In this document: positions 17,073-26,478 of the stretch, piece by piece | Position numbering within the stretch: the stretch's first letter is position 1 | How the letters are laid out: every line of letters starts with the position of its first letter | The notes under the pieces: model-generated | Databases searched by the model: none | The model's input: only the letters and a program-made list of their open reading frames with translations | What the model was told of the DNA's origin: nothing | Origin: Agrobacterium salinitolerans | Lineage (GTDB): Bacteria > Pseudomonadota > Alphaproteobacteria > Rhizobiales > Rhizobiaceae | DNA length: 34,130 nt | Assembly: GCF_002008225.1 (NCBI RefSeq) | Contig: NZ_MRDH01000001.1 | Location: 1-34,130, forward strand | Direction: 5' to 3' | Made by a program: the position numbers and the translations under genes

Positions 17073-19692
17073 TGTTTACAATCCTCTGCGGAACCACGAT
17101 GACTTTCTTGGGCTCGCCACCGGCAAGAATGGATTTGACGGCATCCAGCGCAAGGGCGGCCGTGCGGACCGCATCTTGATCCGCATCGCGCGCGATTGTC
17201 AATTCGCCACGCTTCTTGCCGTTGACCTGCACGGGCATGACGACTTCGTTTTCCTCGACCAGCGAAGCGACGAAGGCAGGCCACGGCGTCTGGGCCACGA
17301 GGCCCGTGTTACCCAGTGCGGACCAGCATTCTTCCGCCAGATGTGGCGTCATCGGGGCGATGATGCGGATGAGGATTTCGACGGCGTCACGCGCTGCCGC
17401 CTTGACGTCATTAGACTTGCCGCCCGCAGCGACATCCGCAAGGGGACCGGCGAGTGCATTGACCAGTTCATAGATGCGGGCAATGGCCTTGTTGAAGGCG
17501 AGCTTGTCCAGATCCTCCTGCACAGCTTTCAGCGTTTTGTGGGCCGCCTTGGAGGCCGCCAGCCCTTCGCCTTCGGTCGCAGGCTTCGGCTGGACGGTTC
17601 TCAGCTCTTCCGCCGCTTCGCCGATGATGCGCCAGACGCGCTGGACGAACCGGTTTGCGCCTTCCACACCGGCTTCGGACCAGATGACGTCACGATCGGG
17701 CGGAGAGTCCGACAGGACGAAGAAGCGTGCGGTATCGGCGCCGTAGGATGCGATGATGTCATCCGGGTCAACCACGTTCTTCTTCGACTTCGACATCTTC
17801 TCGATGGAGCCGATCTTCACCTCTTCGCCGGACGAGAGCAGGAATGCGCGGCGAGCCCCGTCGCTTTCCTCGATCCGCAGTTCCGCAGGCGGCACCCATT
17901 CGCGCGCCGTGCCCTCGCCGCGGCTATAGGTCTCGTGCACCACCATGCCCTGCGTGAACAGGCCCTTGAAGGGTTCCTTGACGCCGACATGGCCGGTTTC
18001 GCGCATGGCGCGGGTGAAGAAGCGCGAATAGAGCAGATGGAGGATCGCATGCTCGATGCCGCCGATATATTGATCTACCGGCAGCCAGTGATTGGCGACC
18101 TTCGGGTCGGTCGGCGCGTCTTCCCACGGCGCGGTGAAGCGGGTGTAATACCAGCTGGAATCGACGAATGTATCCATCGTGTCGGTTTCGCGGCGCGCGT
18201 CATGACCGCATTGCGGGCAGGAGACATGGCGCCAGGTGGGGTGCCGGTCCAGCGGGTTGCCGGGCACGTCGAACGTCACGTCATCGGGCAGTTTGACTGG
18301 CAGGTCCTTTTTCGGAACCGGGACCACACCGCAGACTTCGCAATGGATGACCGGGATCGGGCAACCCCAATAACGCTGGCGGGAAATGCCCCAGTCGCGC
18401 AGGCGGAAATTGACCTTGCGCTCTGCCTGCGGCGTATTGCCGAGCGTCTGCGTGGAAAGCTTCTGCACGACGGCCTCGAAGGCGTCAGCCGTCTTCATGC
18501 CGTTCAGGAAGCCCGAATTGATCATCACGCCGTCATCGGTGAAGGCGGTATCATCGATGGTGAAGTTTGCGGCATCGGGGCCTTCAGGGGCTACGACGGC
18601 CACGACCGGCAGGCCGTATTTGCGGGCGAAATCCAGATCGCGCTGGTCACCGGATGGGCAACCGAAGATCGCACCGGTGCCATAGTCCATCAGTACGAAG
18701 TTGGCGACATAGACCGGCAGTTCCCAGCTGGGGTCCAGCGGGTGCACGACCTTGACGCCGGTATCGATACCCTTCTTTTCAGCCGTCTCGAGCGCTGCGA
18801 GCGAGGTGCCATGGCGGCGGCATTCGTCGCAGAACTCGGCAATCGCCGGATTGTTCGCGGACAGTTCTCTGGCCAGCGGGTGGTCGGCGGCGATCGCCAG
18901 GAAGGAGGCGCCGAACAGTGTGTCGGGGCGTGTCGTATAGACGGTAATGTCGGAGAAACCTTCCGGCGCCGTGTCGGCAACCGTCCGCCAGCGCAGCGAC
19001 AGGCCCTCGGAACGGCCGATCCAGTTCTTCTGCATCAGGCGCACTTTTTCCGGCCATTGGTCGAGCGTATCCAGCTCGTCCAGCAGGTCCTGGCTAAAAT
19101 CGGTGATGCGGAAGAACCATTGCGTCAGTTCGCGCTGTTCCACCAACGCACCGGAGCGCCAGCCGCGGCCGTCGATCACCTGCTCATTGGCCAGAACGGT
19201 GTGGTCGACCGGGTCCCAGTTGACCTTGGACTGCTTGCGATAGACCAGACCCTTTTCCATGAAGTCGACGAACAGCGCCTGCTGGCGATGGTAATATTCC
19301 ACATCGCAGGTGGCGAACTCACGGGTCCAGTCCAAGGACAGGCCCATGGATTTCAGCTGGCCGCGCATGGTGGCGATGTTCTGGTAGGTCCAATCCTTGG
19401 GATGAACCTTGTTCTGCATGGCCGCATTTTCGGCAGGCATCCCGAAGGCGTCCCAGCCCATCGGGTGCAGGACGTTGAAACCGCGGGCGCGCTTGTAACG
19501 GGCGACGACGTCGCCCATCGCGTAGTTGCGGACATGGCCCATATGGATGCGTCCCGAAGGATAGGGAAACATCTCTAGAACGTAATATTTCTCGCGCGGA
19601 TCGCTGTTGTCGGTGACGAAAACCTTGTCCTCGTTCCATTTTTGCTGCCAGCGCGGCTCGGCGTCGCGAGGATTGTAACGTTCGATGGCCAT
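17062..19692 (-). CDS. leuS: Leucyl-tRNA synthetase
   Basis: An 876-residue class I synthetase that charges tRNA-Leu. The HIGH motif is HMGH (50-53) and the KMSKS loop is at 632-636. The editing domain (about 230-420) is inserted into the catalytic core, the anticodon-binding helical domain follows the KMSKS loop, and the last 60 residues form the C-terminal domain with [16 protein letters not shown] at 19692 gives the usual MAIERYNP start; there is no clear ribosome binding site. It heads leuS-lptE-holA and is divergent from the yggS-type gene. I see no T-box or leucine-rich leader in the 193 bases upstream. Confidence 0.97.
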   Translation of the reverse strand: MAIERYNPRDAEPRWQQKWNEDKVFVTDNSDPREKYYVLEMFPYPSGRIHMGHVRNYAMGDVVARYKRARGFNVLHPMGWDAFGMPAENAAMQNKVHPKDWTYQNIATMRGQLKSMGLSLDWTREFATCDVEYYHRQQALFVDFMEKGLVYRKQSKVNWDPVDHTVLANEQVIDGRGWRSGALVEQRELTQWFFRITDFSQDLLDELDTLDQWPEKVRLMQKNWIGRSEGLSLRWRTVADTAPEGFSDITVYTTRPDTLFGASFLAIAADHPLARELSANNPAIAEFCDECRRHGTSLAALETAEKKGIDTGVKVVHPLDPSWELPVYVANFVLMDYGTGAIFGCPSGDQRDLDFARKYGLPVVAVVAPEGPDAANFTIDDTAFTDDGVMINSGFLNGMKTADAFEAVVQKLSTQTLGNTPQAERKVNFRLRDWGISRQRYWGCPIPVIHCEVCGVVPVPKKDLPVKLPDDVTFDVPGNPLDRHPTWRHVSCPQCGHDARRETDTMDTFVDSSWYYTRFTAPWEDAPTDPKVANHWLPVDQYIGGIEHAILHLLYSRFFTRAMRETGHVGVKEPFKGLFTQGMVVHETYSRGEGTAREWVPPAELRIEESDGARRAFLLSSGEEVKIGSIEKMSKSKKNVVDPDDIIASYGADTARFFVLSDSPPDRDVIWSEAGVEGANRFVQRVWRIIGEAAEELRTVQPKPATEGEGLAASKAAHKTLKAVQEDLDKLAFNKAIARIYELVNALAGPLADVAAGGKSNDVKAAARDAVEILIRIIAPMTPHLAEECWSALGNTGLVAQTPWPAFVASLVEENEVVMPVQVNGKKRGELTIARDADQDAVRTAALALDAVKSILAGGEPKKVIVVPQRIVNIVV

Positions 19693-19823
19693 TGTCTAAA
19701 ATTCCGGGTATCGAGGGGAAAAATGTGCGCTGACCTTCACCATGAAACGACCGGGGCGTCAAGTTTGGCGGGACGTTCGGACGTTCAATCTTGGCCAGCG
19801 TGCCTCAAATGGTGCTAAAGGCG

Positions 19824-19852
19824 CTTGGCATCAAGGCAATCGGTGGCTAGTT
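19824..19852 (+). promoter_or_regulatory. Possible promoter of the yggS-type gene
   Basis: CTTGGC (19824-19829) and CTAGTT (19847-19852) are 17 bases apart and fit the alphaproteobacterial housekeeping pattern. The start codon is 34 bases downstream. Confidence 0.4.
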
Positions 19853-19885
19853 AGCGTTGCGAATGGTTCAAATGAAGGTCTTGTG

Positions 19886-20545
19886 ATGGAAATCGAAGCA
19901 CGTCTCGAGGATGTCAGGCAGCGCATTGCCGATGTTGCGGAAAAATCCGGACGCAAGGCGGCGGATGTTGCCCTCGTCGCGGTCTCGAAGACCTTCGACG
20001 CGGAGGCGATCCAGCCGGTCATCGATGCCGGTGAGCGCGTGTTCGGCGAGAACCGCGTGCAGGAAGCGCAGGGCAAGTGGCCGACGCTTAAGCAGAAGAC
20101 GCCTGATATCGAGTTGCATCTGATTGGCCCGCTACAGTCCAACAAGGCGGCGGACGCCGTGGCGCTGTTTGATGTGGTGCAAAGTGTTGATCGGGAGAAG
20201 ATCGCCCGCGCGCTTGCCGAAGAATGCAGTAAACAGGGTCGCAGCCTTCGTTTTTATGTGCAGGTCAATACTGGCCTTGAGCCGCAAAAGGCGGGTATCG
20301 ACCCGCGTGAGACCGTAGCTTTCGTGGATTTTTGTCGGGATGAGCTGAAATTGCAGGTCGAAGGACTGATGTGCATTCCGCCGGCGGATGAAAATCCGGG
20401 CCCGCATTTTGCGCTTCTGGCGAAGCTTGCCAAACAATGTGGGCTTGAGAAGCTTTCCATGGGCATGTCGGGCGATTTCGAAACTGCCGTGGAATTCGGC
20501 GCGACGAGTGTTCGTGTGGGTTCGGCGATCTTCGGTGCGCGATAA
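19886..20545 (+). CDS. YggS-family pyridoxal phosphate homeostasis protein
   Basis: A 219-residue single-domain PLP protein with the alanine-racemase-like barrel. Lys35 in LVAVSKTF is the expected PLP-binding lysine. Further family segments are FGENRVQEAQGKW, LIGPLQSNKA, VNTGLEPQKAG and LSMGMSGDFETAVEFGATSVRVGSAIFG. The family controls free PLP levels and amino-acid balance and has no known catalytic reaction. The start at 19886 has AAGG nearby; the longer ORF adds 48 residues with no family likeness. The gene is divergent from leuS and converges on the DUF1013 gene. Confidence 0.93.
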   Translation: MEIEARLEDVRQRIADVAEKSGRKAADVALVAVSKTFDAEAIQPVIDAGERVFGENRVQEAQGKWPTLKQKTPDIELHLIGPLQSNKAADAVALFDVVQSVDREKIARALAEECSKQGRSLRFYVQVNTGLEPQKAGIDPRETVAFVDFCRDELKLQVEGLMCIPPADENPGPHFALLAKLAKQCGLEKLSMGMSGDFETAVEFGATSVRVGSAIFGAR

Positions 20546-20556
20546 GGCTGCAAATT

Positions 20557-20584
20557 AAAAACCCGGCGCTGAGGCCGGGTTTTT
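20557..20584. terminator. Bidirectional terminator between yggS-type and DUF1013 genes
   Basis: AAAAACCCGGC and GCCGGGTTTTT pair perfectly around a 6-base loop, with T runs on both strands, between two convergent genes. Confidence 0.88.
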
Positions 20585-20604
20585 ACACTCTAAAAGACGT
20601 CCGA

Positions 20605-21306
20605 TCAGTAGTGATCGTCCTCGTCTTCGTCCTTCTGCGTGGATTTCAGCGAGCTGAGCTTCTTGAAGACCGCATCGGCGTCGATCTGCTCGTCTTCCTC
20701 GCGCTGGAAGCTGTAGTCCAGACCTTCCGTCGCCGTTGCCGGCTGCAGCGTGTTATCCAGTTCTTCGGCAGTCGGCAGCGGACGGCCGCGCGAGGCGCGT
20801 TCGACCTCGAGGTCGAGATCAATCTGGCTGCAGAGGCCGAGCGTCACAGGATCCATCGGCGTCAGGTTGGCCGAGTTCCAGTGGGTGCGGTCGCGAATCT
20901 GTTCGATCGTCGATTTTGTGGTGCCGACGAGACGCGAAATCTGCGCATCCTTCAGTTCCGGGTGGTTGCGAACGAGCCAGAGAATAGCGTTCGGACGATC
21001 CTGACGCTTGGAAACCGGGGTGTAGCGCGGGCCGCGGCGCTTGGATTCCGGCACGCGAACCTTAGGCTCGGAAAGCTTGAGCTTGTGGTTCGGATTGCCT
21101 TCCGCGCGGGCGATTTCGTCACGGGAGAGCTGTCCGGTCGCGATCGGATCGAGACCCTTGATGCCCTGCGCGGCTTCACCGTCGGCAATGGCCTTGACTT
21201 CGAGCGGATGCAGTTTGCAGAACGTGGCGATCTGATCGAACGACAGCGCGGTGTTGTCAACCAGCCATACAGCCGTTGCCTTTGGCATGAGCAATTGTTG
21301 AGCCAT
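20605..21306 (-). CDS. DUF1013 family protein (TrcR-type cell-cycle regulator)
   Basis: A 233-residue protein of the alphaproteobacteria-specific DUF1013 family. The N-terminal half has two helix-rich parts: LMPKATAVWLVDNTALSFDQIATFC, and then AILWLVRNHPELKDAQISRLVGTTKSTIEQIRDRTHW, which reads like a helix-turn-helix. The C terminus is acidic and ends in a D/E run. Family members are annotated as transcriptional regulators (TrcR), but the mechanism is poorly known. The start at 21306 has AAGGA about 8 bases upstream; longer starts are unlikely. It is divergent from acsA. Confidence 0.85.
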   Translation of the reverse strand: MAQQLLMPKATAVWLVDNTALSFDQIATFCKLHPLEVKAIADGEAAQGIKGLDPIATGQLSRDEIARAEGNPNHKLKLSEPKVRVPESKRRGPRYTPVSKRQDRPNAILWLVRNHPELKDAQISRLVGTTKSTIEQIRDRTHWNSANLTPMDPVTLGLCSQIDLDLEVERASRGRPLPTAEELDNTLQPATATEGLDYSFQREEDEQIDADAVFKKLSSLKSTQKDEDEDDHY

Positions 21307-21438
21307 AGATACAGTCCTTCTGTCCGTCCGCGCCGGTGTCGCGGGCGTGGTATCAACCACTGATTTCCGGGATATTGCCGCTCTATAACCGGATTGCATC
21401 ATAATTGCAATTCTTTGCGAAACAAATGACCTTTGTCT

Positions 21439-21455
21439 AATTGCCGTGCGCAATT
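21439..21455. promoter_or_regulatory. Palindrome in the acsA/DUF1013 promoter region
   Basis: AATTGC and GCAATT form a perfect inverted repeat around 5 bases, about 80 bases before the acsA start. A related TTGCAT...ATTGCAA stretch lies just upstream. It could be an operator for acsA, but no regulator can be named. Confidence 0.35.
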
Positions 21456-21536
21456 GACCTGCTATGAATTCAACACATGCCTGAGGTGGGAGTCTCGGGC
21501 CGCGTCAGAAGCCATACCCGGTTCCAGGAGGAGTTC

Positions 21537-23489
21537 ATGTCTGCCAAAATCTACCCGGTGCTCAAGTCGGCGAAAGCCCGCACGCTCATCGATAATGAGC
21601 GTTACCAGAAATGGTACCAGGAGAGCGTCGAGGATCCTGAAAAGTTCTGGGACAAGCACGGCCGTCGGATCGACTGGTTCAAGCCTTATACCAAGGTCAA
21701 GAACACGTCGTTCAAGGGGCGCGTGCCGATCAAGTGGTTCGAGGATGGCCTGACCAACGTTTCCTATAACTGTATCGACCGGCATCTGAAGACGCATGGC
21801 GAGCGCACGGCGATCATCTGGGAAGGCGACAACCCCTATATCGACAAGAAGATCACCTATAATCAGCTCTACGACTATGTCTGCCGTCTGGCCAACGTGC
21901 TGAAGAAGCACGGCGTCAAGAAGGGTGACCGCGTCACGATCTATATGCCGATGATTCCGGAAGCGGCCTATGCGATGCTCGCCTGCGCGCGCATCGGTGC
22001 GGTGCACTCCGTCGTCTTTGGCGGCTTCTCGCCAGAAGCGCTGGCCGGCCGTATCGTCGACTGCGAATCGACCTTCGTCATCACTTGCGATGAAGGCGTG
22101 CGCGGCGGCAAGCCGATCCCGCTCAAGGAAAACACCGACAAGGCGATCGATATTGCCGCCAAGCAATATGTCATCGTTAACAAGGTTCTGGTGGTACGCC
22201 GCACCGGCGGCAAGACCGGCTGGGCGCCGGGCCGTGACATCTGGTACCATCAGGAAATCGCTACCGTGAAACCGGATTGCCCGCCGGTGAAGATGCGCGC
22301 GGAAGATCCGCTGTTCATCCTCTATACGTCTGGCTCCACCGGCAAGCCGAAGGGCGTGCTGCACACCACGGGCGGCTATCTCGTCTATACGTCGATGACG
22401 CATGAATATGTCTTCGACTACAAGGACGGCGAGGTGTACTGGTGCACGGCCGATGTCGGCTGGGTCACCGGCCATTCCTATATCGTCTACGGGCCGCTTG
22501 CGAATTGCGCGACGACGCTGATGTTCGAAGGCGTTCCGAACTTCCCGGATCAGGGCCGCTTCTGGGAAGTCATCGACAAGCACAAGGTCAATATCTTCTA
22601 TACGGCGCCGACAGCGCTCAGATCGCTGATGGGGGCGGGCGACCAGTTCGTGAAGCGCTCCTCGCGCAGCAGCCTGCGGCTTCTCGGCACGGTCGGCGAG
22701 CCGATCAATCCGGAAGCCTGGGAGTGGTATTACCATGTGGTCGGCGAGGACAAGAGCCCGATCGTCGATACCTGGTGGCAGACGGAAACCGGCGGCATTC
22801 TCATTTCGCCGCTGCCGGGCGCGACCGATCTGAAACCCGGCTCGGCCACAAGGCCGTTCTTCGGCGTGCAGCCGCAGCTGGTCGATGCCGAAGGTAATGT
22901 GCTGGAAGGACCGGCGGACGGCAATCTGTGCATCATCGACAGCTGGCCGGGCCAGTCGCGCTCCGTCTATGGCGATCACCAGCGCTTTGTCGATACATAC
23001 TTCTCCACCTACAAGGGCAAATATTTCACCGGTGACGGCTGCCGTCGTGACGAGGATGGATATTACTGGATCACTGGCCGCGTGGATGACGTTCTGAACG
23101 TGTCGGGCCACCGTCTCGGCACCGCTGAAGTGGAATCGGCGCTGGTGTCGCATCACCTTGTTTCGGAGGCAGCCGTTGTCGGTTATCCGCATCCCATCAA
23201 GGGGCAGGGCATTTATTGTTATGTCACGCTGATGGCGGGCCAGAACGGCGATTATTCATTGCGCGAGGAGCTGGTGAAGCACGTCCGCAACGAAATCGGA
23301 CCGGTTGCGACACCGGATAAAATCCAGTTCGCGCCGGGCCTGCCGAAAACCCGTTCCGGCAAGATCATGCGGCGTATCCTGCGCAAGATCGCCGAGGATG
23401 ACTTTGGTGCGCTGGGAGATACGTCGACGCTCGCCGATCCGGCCGTTGTCGACGACCTCATCGCCAACCGGCAGAACCGTACGGCGTGA
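21537..23489 (+). CDS. acsA: Acetyl-CoA synthetase
   Basis: A 650-residue AMP-forming acetate-CoA ligase, the normal length. The P-loop-like motif [11 protein letters not shown] is at 263-273; [12 protein letters not shown] and the [10 protein letters not shown] acetyl-binding motif follow. Lys609 in [10 protein letters not shown] is the catalytic lysine that is reversibly acetylated in this family. It activates acetate in the cytoplasm for the TCA cycle and biosynthesis. The start at 21537 follows AGGAGG with ideal spacing; the longer ORF from 21477 does not resemble the family. A terminator follows. Confidence 0.97.
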   Translation: MSAKIYPVLKSAKARTLIDNERYQKWYQESVEDPEKFWDKHGRRIDWFKPYTKVKNTSFKGRVPIKWFEDGLTNVSYNCIDRHLKTHGERTAIIWEGDNPYIDKKITYNQLYDYVCRLANVLKKHGVKKGDRVTIYMPMIPEAAYAMLACARIGAVHSVVFGGFSPEALAGRIVDCESTFVITCDEGVRGGKPIPLKENTDKAIDIAAKQYVIVNKVLVVRRTGGKTGWAPGRDIWYHQEIATVKPDCPPVKMRAEDPLFILYTSGSTGKPKGVLHTTGGYLVYTSMTHEYVFDYKDGEVYWCTADVGWVTGHSYIVYGPLANCATTLMFEGVPNFPDQGRFWEVIDKHKVNIFYTAPTALRSLMGAGDQFVKRSSRSSLRLLGTVGEPINPEAWEWYYHVVGEDKSPIVDTWWQTETGGILISPLPGATDLKPGSATRPFFGVQPQLVDAEGNVLEGPADGNLCIIDSWPGQSRSVYGDHQRFVDTYFSTYKGKYFTGDGCRRDEDGYYWITGRVDDVLNVSGHRLGTAEVESALVSHHLVSEAAVVGYPHPIKGQGIYCYVTLMAGQNGDYSLREELVKHVRNEIGPVATPDKIQFAPGLPKTRSGKIMRRILRKIAEDDFGALGDTSTLADPAVVDDLIANRQNRTA

Positions 23490-23496
23490 TCCGTTG

Positions 23497-23521
23497 AAAG
23501 GCTGCTCCGGCAGCCTTTTTT
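23497..23521 (+). terminator. Terminator after acsA
   Basis: AAAGGCTGC (23497-23505) pairs perfectly with GCAGCCTTT (23510-23518) around a 4-base loop, followed by three more T. Confidence 0.88.
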
Positions 23522-23542
23522 CTATTGGCGATTTTCACAAAC

Positions 23543-23577
23543 AAAAACACCCGGAGGCGGAACCTCCGGGTGTTTTT
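23543..23577. terminator. Bidirectional terminator after dctP
   Basis: A perfect 15-pair stem (23543-23557 with 23563-23577) around a 5-base loop has T runs on both strands. It ends the transporter operon on the minus strand and backs up the acsA terminator. Confidence 0.9.
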
Positions 23578-23595
23578 AGTTGTATGCAGTCAGGA

Positions 23596-24603
23596 TTACT
23601 GGCCGCGGATCTTCTTCAGGTCCGCCAGAACGGCGTCGACGATGTCGGCGCCGATTTCAGCCTTGTGCTTTTCGTAGACAACCATCGACTTTTCGCGAAT
23701 GCGCGCCTGTTCTTCAGGAGACAGCATGTTCACTTCGAGGCCAGCCGCCTTGATCTTTTCCAGCGACTTCTGGTTCAGCTCGCGGATGACCTTGCGCTCT
23801 TCGTCGCGGCCGACGACCGCGCATTCACGCAGGGCGGCCTGTTCTTCGGGCGTGTAGCTGTCGAAGATCGGCTTGGAGAAGAGGAAGAGGAACGGCGTAT
23901 AGGCGTGGTTCGTCTCGGTGACGTATTTCTGCACCTCGTAGAACTTGGAGGTGTCGATCGTCACATAGGGGTTTTCCTGCGCGTCGATCGCGTTGGTTTC
24001 CAGCGCCGAGAAGACTTCGCCGAAGGCCATCGGCGTTGCATTGGCGCCGAGGTTCTGGAAGGTGTCGAGGAAGATGTTGTTCTGCATCACGCGGACCTTG
24101 AGGCCCGAGAAATCTTCCCACTTGTTCACGGCACGCTTGGAGTTCGACAGGTTGCGGAAACCGTTTTCCCAGTAGGCCAGGTTTACGAGGCCCTGTTCTT
24201 CCAGCTTCTTGTTCATCATGTCGCCGAAGGCGCCGTCCATGACGGCATCGGCTTCCTTGGCGTTGGAGAACAGGAACGGCAGGTCGAAGACGCCGAGCGA
24301 CGGGATCAGGCCGACGAGCGGCGACGAGGACGTTACGACCGCTTCCTGAACGCCGGAGCGCAGGGCCTGGGTCGCCTGGAGGTCGCCGCCGAGCGCGCCG
24401 CCCCAGAATGCGGTCAGCTTCAGCTTGCCGCCCGACTTGTCGTCGAGGCAGGCCTGCATGGCCTTGATGCCGTTGCCGACCGGATGGTCCTGGTTGATGC
24501 CGTTGGAAACACGGATGTTGCGGCTGTTGAATTCGGCCATTGCCGGGGCAGCAGTGCCAACTGCGAAAGCGATTGCCGTGGTGGTCAGAAGAAGCTTTCT
24601 CAT
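23596..24603 (-). CDS. TRAP transporter solute-binding protein (DctP family)
   Basis: A 335-residue periplasmic binding protein. A Sec signal peptide ends at PAMA (residue 23). Arg171 in SGLKVRVMQN is the family arginine that holds the substrate carboxylate, and the DAQENPY segment (207-213) is also typical. It captures an organic acid and delivers it to the DctQM membrane unit. The neighbours are aldonate-degrading enzymes, so a sugar acid is the likely substrate; that is inference. GGGAGG precedes the start at 24603. The gene is last in its operon, after dctM, unlike the common P-Q-M order. Confidence 0.93.
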   Translation of the reverse strand: MRKLLLTTTAIAFAVGTAAPAMAEFNSRNIRVSNGINQDHPVGNGIKAMQACLDDKSGGKLKLTAFWGGALGGDLQATQALRSGVQEAVVTSSSPLVGLIPSLGVFDLPFLFSNAKEADAVMDGAFGDMMNKKLEEQGLVNLAYWENGFRNLSNSKRAVNKWEDFSGLKVRVMQNNIFLDTFQNLGANATPMAFGEVFSALETNAIDAQENPYVTIDTSKFYEVQKYVTETNHAYTPFLFLFSKPIFDSYTPEEQAALRECAVVGRDEERKVIRELNQKSLEKIKAAGLEVNMLSPEEQARIREKSMVVYEKHKAEIGADIVDAVLADLKKIRGQ

Positions 24604-24644
24604 AATATCCTCCCTTGGATTGTTTGCGAGAAGCGGGTTGCGGG

Positions 24645-25922
24645 TTAACGGAGATACTGCAGTGGTACGAGGACGATGTCCGGGAAAATCACCAGAAGGA
24701 ACAGCACGGCGACCTGTGTCAGCAGGAAAGGCAGTACGCCCGCCGTGACGCGGCCCAACGGAACCCTACCGACGCCGCTGACGACGTTCAGCACGACGCC
24801 AACAGGGGGCGTGATGAGACCGATACAGGTATTCATGATGAAGAGGACGCCGAAATAGACTGGGTCGATGCCCGCCTGCTTGATGATCGGCATCAGAACG
24901 GGCGTCAGGATCAGGATGGTGGGTGTCAGGTCGAGCGCAGTACCGACGACCAGGATCAGGACCATGATCGCAAACATCAAGAACATCGGACGGTCGATCA
25001 GCGGTTCGATGTAACCGACAACCTCGTTCGGAATGTTTGCAGCCGTGATAAGCCATGCGGAGACGAGTGCGGCGCAGACCAGGAACATGATGATCGAGGT
25101 GCTCTTGGCTGCGCGCAGGAGCACGTGCGGAAGCTCACTCGGCTTTAGTTCGCGGTAGACCACCATGCCGACAAACAGGGCGTAGGCAGCGGCCACGACA
25201 GCGGCTTCTGTCGGGGTCATGATGCCGGCCTTGATCCCTCCGAGAATGATAACCGGCATACCGAGCGCCCACCCGGCACGTGCTGTTGCCCGCATGCGTT
25301 GCTTGGCCGTGGTCTTCGGAAGCGGCGTTATGTTGTCCTTACGGACGACGAACAACCAGGTTGCGACCAATGAAAGGCCCATCAGCAGGCCCGGTACGAT
25401 CCCCGCCATGAAGAGCTGGGTGATCGAGACGTTGGCGGCAACGCCGAAAACAATGAAGGCCATGGAGGGGGGGATGACCGGAGCGATGATACCGCCGGAA
25501 GCAATGAGACCTGCCGAGCGCGGCACGTTGTAACCGGCCTTCGCCATCATCGGGATGAGGATTGCGGCAAGCGCCGCGGTATCGGCTGCGGCCGAGCCGG
25601 AGATGCTGGCCATGATGATGGCCGCCATGATGGCGACGATCCCGAGACCGCCCCTGATATGACCGACGCAGGCGATCGCAAAATCGATGATGCGGCGGGA
25701 GAGGCCGCCAGAGTTCATCAGTTCACCGGCCAGAATGAAGAAAGGGATGGCGAGCAGCGTGAATGTATCCGCGCCGGCGATCATGTTCTGAGCGATGATC
25801 TGGGTATTGAACATGCCCATATACCACATGAGCACAACGCCGCAAAACATCAGCGAGAAAGCGACGGGAACGCCAATCGCCATAGCGCCGAGCAGAGAGC
25901 CGACAAAAACGAGGAGTGTCAT
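24645..25922 (-). CDS. TRAP transporter large permease (DctM family)
   Basis: A 425-residue inner-membrane protein with about 12 hydrophobic segments. Family segments include IPFFILAGELMNSGGLSRRI, ASISGSAAADTAALAAILIPMM, GIIAPVIPPSM and GLITPPVGVVLNV. It is the ion-coupled translocation subunit. It begins 4 bases after the dctQ stop and is followed 41 bases later by dctP. Confidence 0.95.
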   Translation of the reverse strand: MTLLVFVGSLLGAMAIGVPVAFSLMFCGVVLMWYMGMFNTQIIAQNMIAGADTFTLLAIPFFILAGELMNSGGLSRRIIDFAIACVGHIRGGLGIVAIMAAIIMASISGSAAADTAALAAILIPMMAKAGYNVPRSAGLIASGGIIAPVIPPSMAFIVFGVAANVSITQLFMAGIVPGLLMGLSLVATWLFVVRKDNITPLPKTTAKQRMRATARAGWALGMPVIILGGIKAGIMTPTEAAVVAAAYALFVGMVVYRELKPSELPHVLLRAAKSTSIIMFLVCAALVSAWLITAANIPNEVVGYIEPLIDRPMFLMFAIMVLILVVGTALDLTPTILILTPVLMPIIKQAGIDPVYFGVLFIMNTCIGLITPPVGVVLNVVSGVGRVPLGRVTAGVLPFLLTQVAVLFLLVIFPDIVLVPLQYLR

Positions 25923-25926
25923 GGTA

Positions 25927-26457
25927 TCAGCGCTCCGAAAGCTGTTCGATCGTCATGTTTTCGCCCGCGAACTGGGCGATTTCGTCTTCCGTCACGCGGC
26001 CCGTAACGAGCCGGTACAGACGTTCCAGCGCAATGATGAACATCAGGGCGCCGGTGAACATGCCGATGCCGTAGACCCAGATCATCGATAGCTTGGTGAC
26101 TGGCGCATGCATGCTGGCATTGATGCCAGACTGCTTCCACGTCCCCCAGAAGAAGATGGCGGAACAGGTGAGGATGACAATGTTTGATAAGATCATGCAG
26201 AGGATGCGGCCGCGGCGCGACAGGAACATCACCATGGTTTCGATACCCATGTGACCATGTTCCCTGAAGGCGACGACGGCGCCGGTGAAGGTGAGCCACA
26301 CGAAAAAGAAGCGTGACAATTCTTCCGAGACGTTTATGCCCGAATTCATCGTGTAACGCATGACGACGTTGACGAAGACCATGATCGCCATGCCGGCAAG
26401 CAGCAGGACGAGAATGATTTCGAGAATCCGGTAAAAGAGATTGATGATCTTCTGCAT
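25927..26457 (-). CDS. TRAP transporter small permease (DctQ family)
   Basis: A 176-residue inner-membrane protein with four hydrophobic segments (about 10-30, 45-70, 88-110, 130-150) and the DctQ features NVVMRYTMNSGINVSEELSRFFFVWLTF and EHGHMGIE. It pairs with DctM. GAGGGGAAA precedes the start, and the gene lies 21 bases after the upstream dehydratase gene, so they are co-transcribed. Confidence 0.92.
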   Translation of the reverse strand: MQKIINLFYRILEIILVLLLAGMAIMVFVNVVMRYTMNSGINVSEELSRFFFVWLTFTGAVVAFREHGHMGIETMVMFLSRRGRILCMILSNIVILTCSAIFFWGTWKQSGINASMHAPVTKLSMIWVYGIGMFTGALMFIIALERLYRLVTGRVTEDEIAQFAGENMTIEQLSER

Positions 26458-26478
26458 TTTCCCCTCCCGAAGAAATAT

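Noticed and set aside
17176..19578. 800-codon open frame antisense to leuS
   Set aside because: leuS is certain on the other strand. The frame has no family likeness and is the usual by-product of GC-rich codon bias.
19693..19885. Leucine-responsive leader or T-box upstream of leuS
   Set aside because: No leucine-rich leader peptide or T-box-like structure is visible, and T-boxes are not expected in alphaproteobacteria.
21462..23192. 576-codon open frame antisense to acsA
   Set aside because: It is rich in His, Arg and Asp as expected for a shadow frame, and acsA has all family motifs.
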